This document shows positions 20,896 through 31,039 of a DNA stretch of 64,000 bases, one piece after another. A program made the position numbers and the translations under genes. The stretch is from Symbiodinium natans (taxonomy: Eukaryota; Sar; Dinophyceae; Suessiales; Symbiodiniaceae). The DNA lies in contig CAJNDS010002670.1 in NCBI GenBank assembly GCA_905221605.1, forward strand, positions 115,001-179,000, written 5' to 3'. Numbering within the stretch: the stretch's first letter is position 1; the number at the start of each line of letters is the position of its first letter. Under the pieces are notes generated by a model that worked only from the letters and a program-made list of their open reading frames with translations, was not told where the DNA came from and did not search any database.

Positions 20896-21024
20896 ATGGC
20901 TGACCCCGGGCTGTCAACCCCTGTGCCTGAAGACGAAGACGACGAAGCTTTGTTTGGCCCCGGTGGTGCCCAGGACGGGCAACAACCGCCAAGTGACGTG
21001 AGATGCTGGCCCTGGGGCTTGTAA
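20896..21024 (+). CDS. Short ORF after the PBS (42 aa), possible Gag start or exon
   Basis: The ATG at 20896 opens a 42-codon frame (MADPGLSTPVPEDEDDEALF...) ending TAA at 21024. It is acidic and Pro/Gly-rich, lies ~30 nt after the PBS where Gag should begin, and contains GACGTGAG that could act as a splice donor. No further coding sequence follows, so the element would be non-autonomous unless exons lie beyond recognition. Confidence 0.3.
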   Translation: MADPGLSTPVPEDEDDEALFGPGGAQDGQQPPSDVRCWPWGL

Positions 21025-23090
21025 CTAAGGGTAGGTTCCGTTTTGAGGCCCTGGCAAAACTGTGTTTGCTCGTAGGCCGGCTGACCGGCTAAGCTGTCAT
21101 AGAGCGGCGGCCCGCGAACTGCTGCCGTCGACGAAGGACGTTCGAGTGCACAGTCTTCGGCCTCGCTTCGCTAGAGGGAAACTTTTCGTCCTCGCGTTGC
21201 TGAGGGAACGCTAGAGGGAAACTTTTCGTCCTCGCGTTGCTGAGGGAACCTTGTGGCCTACAGTCTGCTCTGGGTCACAGTGAGAGTTGCAGCCTCGATT
21301 TGCTTGAGGGGTGACGCTAGAGCCTGTTGCTCACCAGAGATTCCTGCTGCCTGCTGTCTCTGGGTGAACAAAACCCGCCGACCCTCATTTGGATTGAGGG
21401 CTGTGTGTTAGGGTGAGTTTGGGTTCCTCGCTCGCTTGTGTGGAAAACGAAGGTGAGACCGAAACACGGGGGAAAACGGCCAAGGCACGTTGCAGACAGT
21501 GCAGGCCAACGTCGCACTGCAAGCGGCATCCTTGCAGTTGTGACAGGCGTGTCCCGAACAATAGCGGTGTGCTTGAGCCCGAGTTTGCTGGTTTTCGGGG
21601 ATCTGCAAGCTGAGCACAACTGGATATTCTTCGTAGGTAGAATCAGGTAGAACAGATTTGGCCCAACCCTGGTGGATCTGCCTGGACACAAATAACCAAA
21701 GGCATCAGTGTCGTAAAGCTCATTGACTGGTGCTACTGAGAAACCGTTGCCAAAGAACTTGCAGTAGGCCTGTGGTGCGGCACAGTGCAAGTTAAGAGCA
21801 GCTGTTGGTGGCTGCTCCCCGGCAGACAAATAGTCCGAGATAGCCTTCTTCGGCCTCGCTCAGTGCTGAAGGTTTGTAAAGGCTGGTATTGGCCGGAAAG
21901 AACTCAGATGGAGGTTACCCGAACTTCGCGCTTTTCCCATCTGAAGGCAACCAATGGTTATCAGCCTGCTGGATATGGCAGGCCTACTTTTGTTTACATT
22001 CACGTCTCCTGCAAGGGCTGGGGTCTGTCCGTGCACACAGACAAGGCGGAACCTTGCAGATGCTTAGGTCCTCGCGGCACGGCCGCTGGAGGTTGTTTGA
22101 AGATGTTGGCTCTCACTGTCGGTGAGTGGTTTGTATGGGCACTTGCTGGGGCAAGGCGGCTCTGGCGTCTGAGGATGGTACATGTACTGGCTGCTGAGTA
22201 CGGGCCACCGAAAGAGACCTGTGGTAAGACAAGCGATGAAAGGAGCCGAGGACAGGCTAGCTCACGCGGACGCCACGCAGAGTATGTGTCACTATCTTCA
22301 GATGTTGGAGCCAAATTGCCTCGCCGTTGTGACGTGTGATGTGGTGTTTGGTTTCGGCCTCAAGCACTGGAAGGCCTACAACAACAAATCCGAATGAAAA
22401 CTGTGGTCCTAAGACACGCGGAGCAGCTGCTTATACGTGGCACCGCGGGGGTCACATAGAGATAGAGGGCTTGGCAAGGGAACTCTGTCTAGAGATAGCC
22501 CTGGCTCAGTGAGGAGCTGAGGGCCTGGCTGCGCAGATGCAGCGGAATGGTTGTTCGGCCTCGCCTCCGCTGAGGGAACAACAGTCAATGCTTCTCTGCA
22601 GTGTCGGTCCGGGTTAGTAAGAGCGAGAACGCCGGGACCTCGAGCTGCAGTTTTACCATGAAGCAACCGCGTGAGATGCATTATTGGTCAACTGGTGAGT
22701 AAGAGCGAGAAAGCCAGGGTGACGCTACTTTGGGGGAGGCTGCAAGGCACGGTTAGTAAGTGCGAGAAAGCCGGAGCTGCGGACGAACCTGGAGTAGCAG
22801 TCTTTCATACCTCACGTGTTTCACTTTGCGGCCTCGCATGCGCTGAGGGAATATGCCTCGAACAGAACATCCAGTGCTGAGTGGGGATTGCCAAACTTAC
22901 GGAGGCTGATGCCACAACAAGTGCCTCAACAGCAATGCATGCGGAGGGCAAAGTTCGGCCTCGCGAGTGCTGAGGGTTGCAGCTGAGAGAGGGCCTAGCT
23001 GAGAACGCAACACCTCAAGCGAGGTAATTTTTAGTTTAGTTTCACCTTGACCAACGGCCCCTTCGGGTGGCTACGCGACGCAGCGTGCAG
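21025..23090 (+). mobile_element. Internal region of a probable non-autonomous LTR element
   Basis: There is no retroviral domain on either strand. Instead two short motifs recur in one orientation. TTCGGCCTCGC...GCTGAGGG-type words occur near 21156, 21849, 22555, 22827 and 22954, with looser versions near 21186 and 21227. GTAAGAGCGAGAA(A/C)GCC-type words occur near 22614, 22694 and 22752. A 41-bp tandem duplication (CGCTAGAGGGAAACTTTTCG...) lies at 21169-21249. Open frames here (up to 184 codons at 21785-22339) show no family signature. Confidence 0.4.
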
Positions 23091-23674
23091 ACGTAAAATT
23101 CACCTGTAGTGTTTGCCCAGTTGGTGCCATGTGGTGTTTGACCATACAGAGAGAAGCATGAGAGTTTTTCTGCTGCATGACTTGGCATGAGCATGTTTGG
23201 TTTTGTCCAAAGTCCCTAAAGCATGTTTGGGTTGACTGCGACGCATGTCTTGTCTTGTTGGCATGGCCGAGGATGAGTTTTGAAGCACTTGGAATTGCTT
23301 GAGAGCAGTAGTGAAGAAGTGCGTGTCAGAACTCTGAGGTTCTGTCTTGCTGCAACTCACTCCGTGTCCCCGCCACTTCGTTCGTTGCCGTTGGACGTGT
23401 AGGATGGGAGTAGGAGTGCAGAGTGGACTCTGAAGCTTCGCTGTTTTGCTGTTCGGAAGTGACCTGAAGTCCCCGAGGTGAAGAACAAAGCAGTTGCATT
23501 GTTCTTTTGCTTTACCTCCTTTGTAGAACAAAGTTGAGATGGAATTCGTAGCTTTTTGGAGCCCTTAGCTCTTGGAGAGAGCTTGCTGCAAGAACTGAAG
23601 CTTGCTGAACACTTTGGTGTTTGGCTTAAGTGCGAAGTGAAAAAGAGACTGCTGCGCGAGCTCTGCTTTTCACA
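23090..23674 (+). mobile_element. Diverged LTR-like end
   Basis: The right end (about 23590-23674, ending TGCTTTTCACA) resembles the end of the LTR at 20478-20852. The left boundary is uncertain and most of the segment aligns only weakly, sharing TTTTGAAG(T/C)(A/G)CTTG. It could be the 3' LTR of the 20478 unit if the copies are very old, or an unrelated LTR of the same superfamily. Confidence 0.3.
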
Positions 23675-24100
23675 TTGCCACCGATTTGTCCACGGAGATC
23701 GATGACTCCCAACAGCTTCACCGGCTTCGGTTCACGCAATCTCTTGCACCGGCCGCACCAGCTTATCAAAGCTGTTTTGGTACGTCACCATGTCACTTTC
23801 CGACAGCTCAGTAACGTACTTTGACACATCCAAATCTTCGATTGTCGTTCCACGACGACAGATCGCCCACCATGCATCGTTGTACCACGTTGGCGGTTCC
23901 TGCACAGCCAGGTCTGGGACCAGCTCAACCATCCGCTCCAAGGGCTTGGACATGCTCTTTGGTTTCGGAGGCTGCTGGCCGGAGCCTTGAGCAACTCTTC
24001 TCTCCTCACCTTTCTTCGTGGGTTGCTTGCTTAGCGTACGCCCCGTGCTGCGCCTTGGACGTTATTGCCTGCTCGTTGTCAAAATGCTGAGCGCTGCGTT
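23675..24100 (-). other. Possible small coding fragment, family unknown
   Basis: A minus-strand frame of 73 codons (23732-23953) has a natural-looking composition with four Trp, including 'PTWYNDAWWAICRRGTTIED' and 'VSKYVTELSESDMVTYQNSF'. I do not recognise it. It sits outside the LTR-like end and may be a fragment of another element or an exon. Confidence 0.3.
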
Positions 24101-24103
24101 CTT

Positions 24104-24500
24104 CGCGTCCATTTTCCCAAAAGTGTGGTCTTTGGAATGCCTGGCTGGCTTTCTTGAGTGCTGTGTTCTTGGCGCTTGTTTTCCCAAAGGTGTGGGTGCT
24201 GTAAAATGGTTGCTTCTTTTGCGTGCTCGTTTGGTTAAGAGTTGATTTCAGCCTTACGTTCCTGTGGCACCTGGTGTTGATCGGCAGACAGACTGGCTCT
24301 TTGTGCGTTCTTTGCGGCAAAGGTATGGGTCTTGAAAATGGCTGCTGCTTTTGCGTGTTTCCTTGAGTGTTTACCTTGCATTCCTGGTCGAAGGTGGGTC
24401 TGGGCACGCAGGCTCCCATTGAGTGCTAGGTTTGTGGTGTTGGCCCTTCCAAAGGTCAATCCACAAGTAGTCCTCATTGGCTGCTGTCTTTGCAGGTTTG
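24104..24500 (+). repeat. Degenerate repeats with AAAGGTGTGGGT...TTTTGCGTG core
   Basis: The strings CCCAAAGGTGTGGGTGCTG...TTTTGCGTG (about 24183) and GCAAAGGTATGGGTCTTG...TTTTGCGTG (about 24313) are clear copies. A poorer one lies at about 24107. Period is about 130 bp. The intervening sequence has no coding signature. Confidence 0.5.
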
Positions 24501-24966
24501 ATTGATTTACAGCTGCGTTTTACTCTCAGAACTGGGCTTCAGGCCTCGCGTTTCCTGTGGCGGTTGGTTTTTTGCAAGCCAGGTTGTCCTCCAGAAGCAG
24601 CTTTAAAACGCTCAAGCAGCAACGCGTCGACGCAAAGAAGGCTGTAAAAGACGCGCGGAAAAAGGAAAGGGCGGCCTTTGAGAGGCAGCGCGGCAGTTGT
24701 CACTCGAAGACTTGACTGAGCTGGTGCGGGTCAAGCAGGCGAGATTCTGGCGTGTTTTCGATTATTGTGTTGCGCTAACGCCGGGTAAGGAAGTGGCAGC
24801 GCAAGAGGAAGAGAAGAAGTCTGAGGCGGCAGTCAAGGAGCCGACCGTGTAAGTGCAGGTGTAGTTTGAAAAGCAACAGGTGACTTTCCACTTCCTACTT
24901 GGGAGATGAAAGCCTCTTGATGCCATTCGGCAGCCACACTGGCTACCAGGTTTTCTCACGGACCTC

Positions 24967-27134
24967 GTGCTTGTTCTGATCATCGGATTGGTTGTTAAAG
25001 GGCATTGGCACGATTTGTGGGCCCAGTTGATTCATCCGGAGGTTTGCCAAGTTTTCAGGGGTAAGCATGAAACGCAAACAGACCAACCATCGCCAGCCGG
25101 AGGCCCAGGGTCCACGAATCCCTTGAATACCTTCCTCACAAATTGGCTCGCTGAGGAGCAAACTTATGGCAAGGAATGGACTCCGCAGCTACTGACCGGC
25201 GTGTTAGCGACGCTACCAGATGCTCCGCTGCCCAGCCAAGAGGACGCCCGGACTCCTGCGCTGTGGCATGCGGAGTGTCTGCGCTTGCCCCCTGACTCGT
25301 TGAGCAATGAACACGACCCGCGGAATCGAGCAAGTATTTTTGCGCTCGCGGTGGGCCCCACCTTCCTGGCGTGTCTCGGCGACACCTTTTGGGGAGCTGA
25401 TGGCCATCTGGCGGCGCTGCTGGGAGCTTGCTCCTACGGTTTGGCTGCAAATCGCACCTCCGTATTCATTACTGGAGCGCCTGGAAGTGGCAAAACGCGC
25501 TCATGTGCTTTTCTTGGAGTGCTTGTGGCTTGCCTGACGAGTCGACTTACCCTGTACACTGCTCATGGCAACGAGTCGGTCCGGGCCTATGTCGAGACGG
25601 TGGATAGGTTAACGTCAGCCAGCAATGACTTTGTTCGCAATCGCATCATTCGCATACCGGGCAACAAGGAGAAGGATACTTACAAGCTCCCCTTTGACGC
25701 GCATGATGTGAATCGAGGGCTACTGGTAGCCACGACACACGGGACGATCGTGGCACGGCTCAGCTTCCCTTACTCGTTGCTCATTAATCGCCTAAAGGAT
25801 GTGGAGCTGCTGCTCCGAGATGAAGCACAGCAACTGGGCACACCAGGCTCCAATACCATTCTGACGCACATATCAAGCATGCACTTGACGTCATGATCGG
25901 TGATCACAGACAGCCCGCAGGAGGGTTCCGACCCAACTACCACTATGTCACTGAACTGTTGGAGCAAAAGACTTGTGGCCTCAATGCGGTCCCTGCGGAC
26001 CTTTACACGCCGGCCACCTTGCCCGCGGCACTGCTCAGACAGACGGCCAAAAATGCAGGACCGTGGAAAAAGGGACAATCCGAGATGCCTTCTTGGGGCA
26101 AGCCCAGCTCGGGCTCGGGCTTTTCCCGATGTCGGTTTCCATGCTAGAGTCGATTCTTTGCATGAGTATCGTCAAGCCGAAGCAAGCAGAGACCGCCGGG
26201 CTCAAGGCCATTGTCGGACCGGCCGTCAATCTCTCGCTCTTCCTCCATGCGCCTGCCCCCAGAGATTGCTGCCATCCTGTGTGCATGTCGGTATTCGAAG
26301 GCCTGTATTTTCGAGCTGAGGGGCCGAGCTCCCTACTAGATGGGACGGGTGCCTGCCCAGGATGAGATTCAAACCAAGTTAGACAACAGCTATGACCTCA
26401 GCAGGGTGCTGGCGGACATTGTGCTTACCTTTGGGCACCAGGTGTACCCGGGGGCGCCCATTGGGTTAGTCTCCCAGTATGCCAAAATTGTGGCCCAAAT
26501 GAAGTTCATGCTGCAAAAAAGTGTCCCGGCGGAACAGCTAGGAGGAGACCATATGAGCTTCATGGAGCATGTCAAACCGCGGAGGACTTCCCGTTGACTG
26601 GTCCGCCTCACACATGGAGTCTTGTAGCATTTAGAACCTTCCTTATGAAACACATTGCGGCTCTGAAACGCTTCTTCAGCGCTATCACCCGCCTGCTCCA
26701 CTGGCCCCACTCATGGTGTCTGTGTTTTCGTCACATGTCGAGCCTCCGGTTTCCTGTTCAACAGCGAGGCGGTCTTTGCCCGGGCCACCTCCTCCTTCAC
26801 TAGGGGGTTGGGGCCGCTTGTTTTTGTTGCACCGCATTACTCCGATGGAATAGGTGCATGCTTCCAAATGGCGGCCTGTGCCACGGGGGGACTCCTTGAT
26901 TGCTCCGACTACCTGCGCACACAGGCCAGCCTGTGGAGCATGGATGGTCCTGGCATTGCAAGGGAATCACACAAGCAAGCCTTCAGAGAACGTAAGGTCT
27001 TCGGTACGCCACCTTTGGACCAGGCGTGGGCACTGAATCCACATCAATCGCAGTGTCAGACTCAAATTTGCCCGTTGGAACGGGCAGGAGGCGAAGACCT
27101 TGGGGGGCTTGCTGGATCCCGACCTTCTGCTTAA
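24967..27134 (+). pseudogene. SF1 (UPF1/DNA2-like) helicase-like gene, frameshifted
   Basis: The first frame (24967-25896, 309 codons) has Walker A 'FITGAPGSGKT', a motif Ia-like 'TLYTAHGNESVRAY' and Walker B-like 'ELLLRDEAQQ'. After a frame change near 25885 comes 'MIGDHRQPAGG' (motif III, normally GDxxQL). A further frame (26340-26597) has 'IGLVSQYAKIVAQM' (motif IV-like). A third, at about 26740-26830, reads 'SEAVFARATSSFTRG' then 'LGPLVFVAP' (motif VI-like, normally VALTRAR..L.I.G). The order matches superfamily 1 helicases of the AAA_11/AAA_12 type, but motif V was not found and the frame changes at least three times. It is either a decayed copy or a gene with introns I cannot place. A fragment of the same family lies at 34435-34565, so this is a repeat family. 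Confidence 0.6.
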
Positions 27135-27531
27135 AAGCCGGGTCCGTGTGCCGAGCAGGTCCGCGTTTGGGCGGCATCCTTTTTCGTATCCCCTAGCAAA
27201 TAGGTGAGGTATTTAGCCACCCCGTCCCCTTCCCGAACCGGTTGAAAGGGGACACATACACTGCACTGGGCAAGGGCTCCAGGACGAAGCCACGCGCTTG
27301 CAGACTGGCGATCGTGCCAGAGTAGGAGTTGGACGTGTAGGAGGGAGATTCCCAGCCTTCGGTCCAGCGTTGGGTGAAGGACCTCGCGTGTCTCTTCGCG
27401 GCATCGGAGCTGTCGTTGTGCCTTTGCTTCCCGGGGCTGGTGTCGGAGGTGCCGGCGGTGCTGGTAAACGTGTGCTCTTCCCAAGTAGCCACACTGATAT
27501 GGAAGCGGCCAGGCACAGCAGCCTAGCCTGA
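27135..27531. other. Spacer between helicase-like and 314-aa genes
   Basis: No domain is visible. Minus-strand frames (for example 27193-27516, 107 codons) are open, but so are all others in this GC-rich stretch. I cannot support a gene. Confidence 0.35.
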
Positions 27532-28476
27532 ATGCGTTCCTTGGAATTTCGTTGCAGGGTTTCACAAACGCTTGGGCAGCGCCAATACCAAGAGTTTAAG
27601 CCGGAGTTGCCTCTTGCCCATTTTCTTGAGGCCATCAGGCTCGCCCTAGCAGCCTCGGTGGCCAATCAGAACATTGAGCACTTTTGGTCCGTCTATAACC
27701 TGGAATGGCCTGACACCACTGCTCGGATGGCTGTTTTCCTTCGGCGTGTGCTGCCCTTGGAAAGCCTACTTGCCTCGCCCCGTGGCGAAACCGCGGGTGT
27801 GAACGAGGTCCAAACCTCGCCGGATGTGTACAGTGTCTCTTCCGGCACGGAACCTGTGTCTCCCGCATCGATGGAGGACCTGGCAGAGGAAGCGGACGAA
27901 CCAGAGGCGCAGGTGCACGATTGGCGTTTCTCTGAACTGCGAACTACTGACCTTGCGGCCTTGCGAGAAGTGGACGTTGCTGCTCCTTTTCGGCTGCCGG
28001 TCATTGACGATGAGCATTGGAAAGGGCTCAGCACAACACCTAATAGGCACGGACCCCAGCGTTCCAGGAATGCGTGGTATGATGCTGCCACTGCTCATTG
28101 GGCTGCCCTCAAGGGGCTCGCAAGATCCAAGCATCCAACTAAGCAGCAACTCAACAGCTTCTGGTTCAAGCTGTACTGCCATGGCACTCCCAAGGAGCCC
28201 GAGCCCTCGGCCCTCGCACCCACGCTTACCACCTTCCCCTTTCAGTGTCGGGACGAAGGTGTGGTGCAATATCGGCAAATACAGGATGCCATCCGGACGA
28301 TGTGGCATGCAGCCCAAGCCTCAATGAAACGGCACATAGGTGGCTCCATCCCAACTGGCATCCCTGAGTGGGGGGTTAGCGAGGAGGAGTTGCCACAAGT
28401 ATCAGGAGGACGGGCCCATACTGTCTCTGCAGGCCACCGCCCACGACGCCCTGACTGGGAAGGCCCTTGGCAATAA
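27532..28476 (+). CDS. Unknown 314-aa protein of a dispersed family
   Basis: This is an uninterrupted frame with natural composition. Residues about 24-85 include 'FLEAIRLALAASVANQNIEH' and 'FLRRVLPLESLLAS'. A Ser/Glu/Asp-rich linker (90-130) follows, then 'ALREVDVAAPFRLPV' and 'YDAATAHWAALKGLARSKH', then 'FWFKLYCHGTPKEPEPSAL'. I recognise no known domain. Two diverged fragments in the window conserve protein more than DNA: 49345-49500 ('FLDTIRQALAASEASQ' ... 'FFRRVLRLEGLLF') and 59066-59230 ('LRKVDVCIPRPKSYDAATA' ... 'KMYCGNPTESELSAL'). That implies a real protein family, likely carried by a mobile element. It lies just downstream of the helicase-like gene and may belong with it. The start codon is uncertain; homology begins about residue 25. 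Confidence 0.6.
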   Translation: MRSLEFRCRVSQTLGQRQYQEFKPELPLAHFLEAIRLALAASVANQNIEHFWSVYNLEWPDTTARMAVFLRRVLPLESLLASPRGETAGVNEVQTSPDVYSVSSGTEPVSPASMEDLAEEADEPEAQVHDWRFSELRTTDLAALREVDVAAPFRLPVIDDEHWKGLSTTPNRHGPQRSRNAWYDAATAHWAALKGLARSKHPTKQQLNSFWFKLYCHGTPKEPEPSALAPTLTTFPFQCRDEGVVQYRQIQDAIRTMWHAAQASMKRHIGGSIPTGIPEWGVSEEELPQVSGGRAHTVSAGHRPRRPDWEGPWQ

Positions 28477-29172
28477 TCCCTCACGTCCGCCTGATTGCAT
28501 GGGTGGGACCACTGGACTGTATTATCTGAATCGGTAGCTGTCGCTACTCAATGGCTTCCGCACTGGGAGCCTCCAGGGAGCCTGCTGCTCTTGGCTGCGG
28601 CTCGCGGCTGCCCCACTGGCTAGCCACCACGGGGAGCCCTGGGCTGGTCTGCAGTGCTCACTTGTAGGTCCCCAGTGGCTGACCACCATGGGGCGCACGG
28701 ACGCTTGTAAAAGGAAGTCTCCATGGCACCCCAACCTGCCTCGGCGACTGTGGTGAGGTGTACAACTTCAAGGTGCCTGAGCCCTCGGCCCTTGTAGTTG
28801 ACCCTGCCGTTTCCTCTTGCCTTGTGGAAGGAAGGATTCGTGCAACATTGGCAAACCCTGAGGTTCACTGCTCCGCTATGTGCAATGACTGGCGTTTCCC
28901 CCAGTGGAACCAGTCGCTTCTGACTTGCATTGACCTCCCTTCTTGCTTTTTGATGCAACTTGTCGGGACGGGAACACCCTTCTGGGTGGGCGCTGCGGTG
29001 AGCCTAGTGGAGTGGAGTGCCTCTCGCTCGGGGCTGTACCACTGGCTGGCCTCCATGGAGTACTCCGGGCTGGTCTTGCCTTGATTGTTCATCGGGTTAT
29101 GTCCAAGGTAAGACTGCCCAGTCTTCCTCTCCTCCGCCCCTCTTTGACCGGGTAGGTTGCCTTTTCTGTGCC

Positions 29173-29403
29173 ATGGCACTGCAAGAACCCCTCGGCTTTG
29201 AGACCCAGCAGCCGCCCACACTGGTTGCCCCACCGCTCATCACGGGACGAGACAACGCTTGGCTCACGGTGAGTCATGGTAATGCGATCCTCCCCTTTGT
29301 GGTATCTCGGCCGAATGACGACTTTGGAGAGGCCAATGCGGTGGTGCTGCTTCTCCCAGGTTGCGGGCACTTCTGCCTGAAGAACATACACCCACTGGAG
29401 TAA
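29173..29403 (+). CDS. 76-aa ORF, possible alpha/beta-hydrolase fragment
   Basis: The frame starts ATGGCACTGCAAG and encodes MALQEPLGFE...LTVSHGNAILPFVVSRPNDDFG, then 'EANAVVLLLPGCGHFCLKN'. The last part looks like the first core strand and oxyanion loop of an alpha/beta-hydrolase. A diverged copy at about 29980-30050 reads 'PNIDSGEANAAVLPPPGCGH'. Downstream pieces 'AYAWPVAGQAGSPPAWMLPDG' (about 29430-29490) and 'LPTYLIGFGSGGTTAYQ' (about 29578) would fit the rest of such a fold (nucleophile elbow G-F-G-S-G-G). These are separated by frame changes. Function is an inference with low certainty. Confidence 0.3.
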   Translation: MALQEPLGFETQQPPTLVAPPLITGRDNAWLTVSHGNAILPFVVSRPNDDFGEANAVVLLLPGCGHFCLKNIHPLE

Positions 29404-29439
29404 CCTGGCCTTCAAAAGGGCCATCATCGCCTATGCTTG

Positions 29440-30510
29440 GCCTGTGGCAGGGCAGGCTGGCTCTCCGCCCGCCTGGATGCTACCTGACGGCGCCACCTAA
29501 ATGAAAGCTGTGTATACCATGGAGATCTTGGGCTCTTGCAAGCTGCCAAAAGTGATGTGAGCCCTCACATCTCCTTGCCGACGTACCTTATTGGCTTTGG
29601 CTCTGGAGGGACCACTGCTTACCAGAGTGCAGTCTCCGAGCCCCCCCGGCGAGCTTTCGGGCTTGCGTGTGTGGCCTCCTCTCTGGCTGTCTGTTGAGAC
29701 TACTTCGCCTGCGCGCGGACATCTATCCAGGTGGGCGCAGCTGCAAGCCAGGGTGAGCGGGGGACCTTTCGCTCGGGGCTGCTCCACTGGCTGACCACCA
29801 TGGAGTGCCCTGGGCCGGTCTTGCCTCGATTGTTCTTGCTGTTAATTCTGCACTGGCTGACCACCATGGGGCATAAGCACGTTTTTCCTCTCCTTGGGGA
29901 GTTTGACCTGTCACATCCCTTCGCCACTGCGGGTCTGTTATCTGTCCTGGGCGACGGGTACGGGATCCTGACGGCCGAATATCGACTCTGGAGAGGCCAA
30001 TGCGGCGGTGCTGCCTCCCCCAGGTTGCGGGCACTTCTACGTGGAGAATTTGCACCTACTGTCCTGGCCAGGGAGACATCGAACACCTGTGGAGTAACTT
30101 GGCCTACAAGAAGGCCATCATCGTCTGTGCTTGGCCTGTGGCAGGACAGGCAGGATCTTCGCCCGCCTGGATGCTACCTGACGGCCGTCGCCTGGAAAAG
30201 CTGCGTATACCACGGAGATCTTAGCGCTCTTGCAGGCTGCCAAAGTGATGTGAGCCCTCACATCTCCTTGCCGACGTACCTTATTGGCTTGGACTCTGGA
30301 GGGACCATTGCCTACCAGATTGCAGTCCCTGAGACCCCGGCGAGCTTTGGGGCTTGCGTGTGTGGCCTCCGCTTTGGCTGTCTGATGAGACTGTGCTTGT
30401 GCGCGGACATCTATCTAGGTGGCGCAGCTGCAAGCCAGGGTGAGAGGAGGACCTTCCGCTCGGGGCTGCTCCACTGGCTGACCACCATGGAGTGCCCTGG
30501 GCCGGTCTTG
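29440..30510 (+). repeat. Direct duplication carrying hydrolase-like snippets
   Basis: The segments 'GGCCATCATCG...GGATGCTACCTGACGG' and 'GTGATGTGAGCCCTCACATC...GCAGCTGCAAGCCAGGGTGAG' occur at 29419-29760 and again at 30113-30445, about 85-95 percent alike by eye. In the second copy the frame reads through as a 261-codon ORF (29731-30516) containing 'SLPTYLIGLDSGGTIAYQIA', a better-preserved GxSGG-like elbow than in copy 1. Upstream parts of that ORF are out of the natural frame. Confidence 0.65.
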
Positions 30511-30925
30511 CCTTGATTGTTCTTGCTGTTAAGTCCCCACTGGCTGACCGCCATGGGGCATACGCACGTCTTTCCTCTCCTTTGGGGAGTCTGACCTGTA
30601 CCATCCCCTTGCCAATGCGGGTCCGTTATCTGTCCTTGACGACGAGTACGCGATCCTGACTATCAAGTGATGACCTCGGTTCGAGCCGAATGACGTCGCA
30701 CCAGTAGCTACATGATGGTGGTGTTGAGAATCTGGCAGTGTCCCAATTTGCGACTCCCCGCATGTTCAGTGCTGTATGATTGCGCCGGGACTTCAACGAC
30801 GACTTCGAGTACTGAGTGCGTGGGGTTACCTAGTAGTTCAGCGCCTTTGCTTGCTTTGTTGCTTCTGTTTCCTTGTTTCTTGGGTGGTTGCGTGGTGTTC
30901 CTGGGGGTTTGCGCGCGCTGACTTC

Positions 30926-31008
30926 GTTTCACCCGTTACGTCGAGCCCAACAAGACCGGCCTACTGTGCTACTGATGTTGTAAAGGGGCGTCAGTCCAAA
31001 AAAAAAAA
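30926..31008 (+). mobile_element. SINE-like poly(A)-tailed element, copy A
   Basis: It runs GTTTCACCCGTTACG, then CGGCCTACTGTGCTACTGATG, then GTAAAGGGGCGTCAG and (A)11. Upstream T- and G-rich sequence (30846-30925) resembles that upstream of copy C, so the full element may be ~150 bp. A tRNA-like B-box word at 30671 belongs to a different repeat. Confidence 0.65.
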
Positions 31009-31039
31009 TCTGGCACGTCGCCATCAGAACCATAGTACT

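Larger units (their letters stand above)
28540..30660 (+). repeat. Cluster of CCACTGGCTGACCACCATGG modules
   Basis: The string CACTGGCTGACCACCATGG or close variants occurs at about 28665, 29040, 29790, 29850, 30473 and 30538, often followed by GCCCTGGGCCGGTCTTGCCT. Related copies occur at about 59483 and 59570. Within this cluster 29440-29830 and 30115-30510 are a clear duplication with a ~675-bp offset. Confidence 0.75.

Noticed and set aside
27193-27516. Minus-strand ORF of 107 codons
   Set aside because: Composition is not unusual, but all six frames are largely open here; there is no domain and no second copy to support it.
30652-30685. tRNA-like head (CCTGACTAT...GGTTCGAGCC) upstream of SINE-like copy A
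   Set aside because: The left half belongs to the 29.9-kb duplication module (GGATCCTGAC shared with 29960), so the resemblance to the tRNA-like sequence at 11833 is composite and there is no complete fold.
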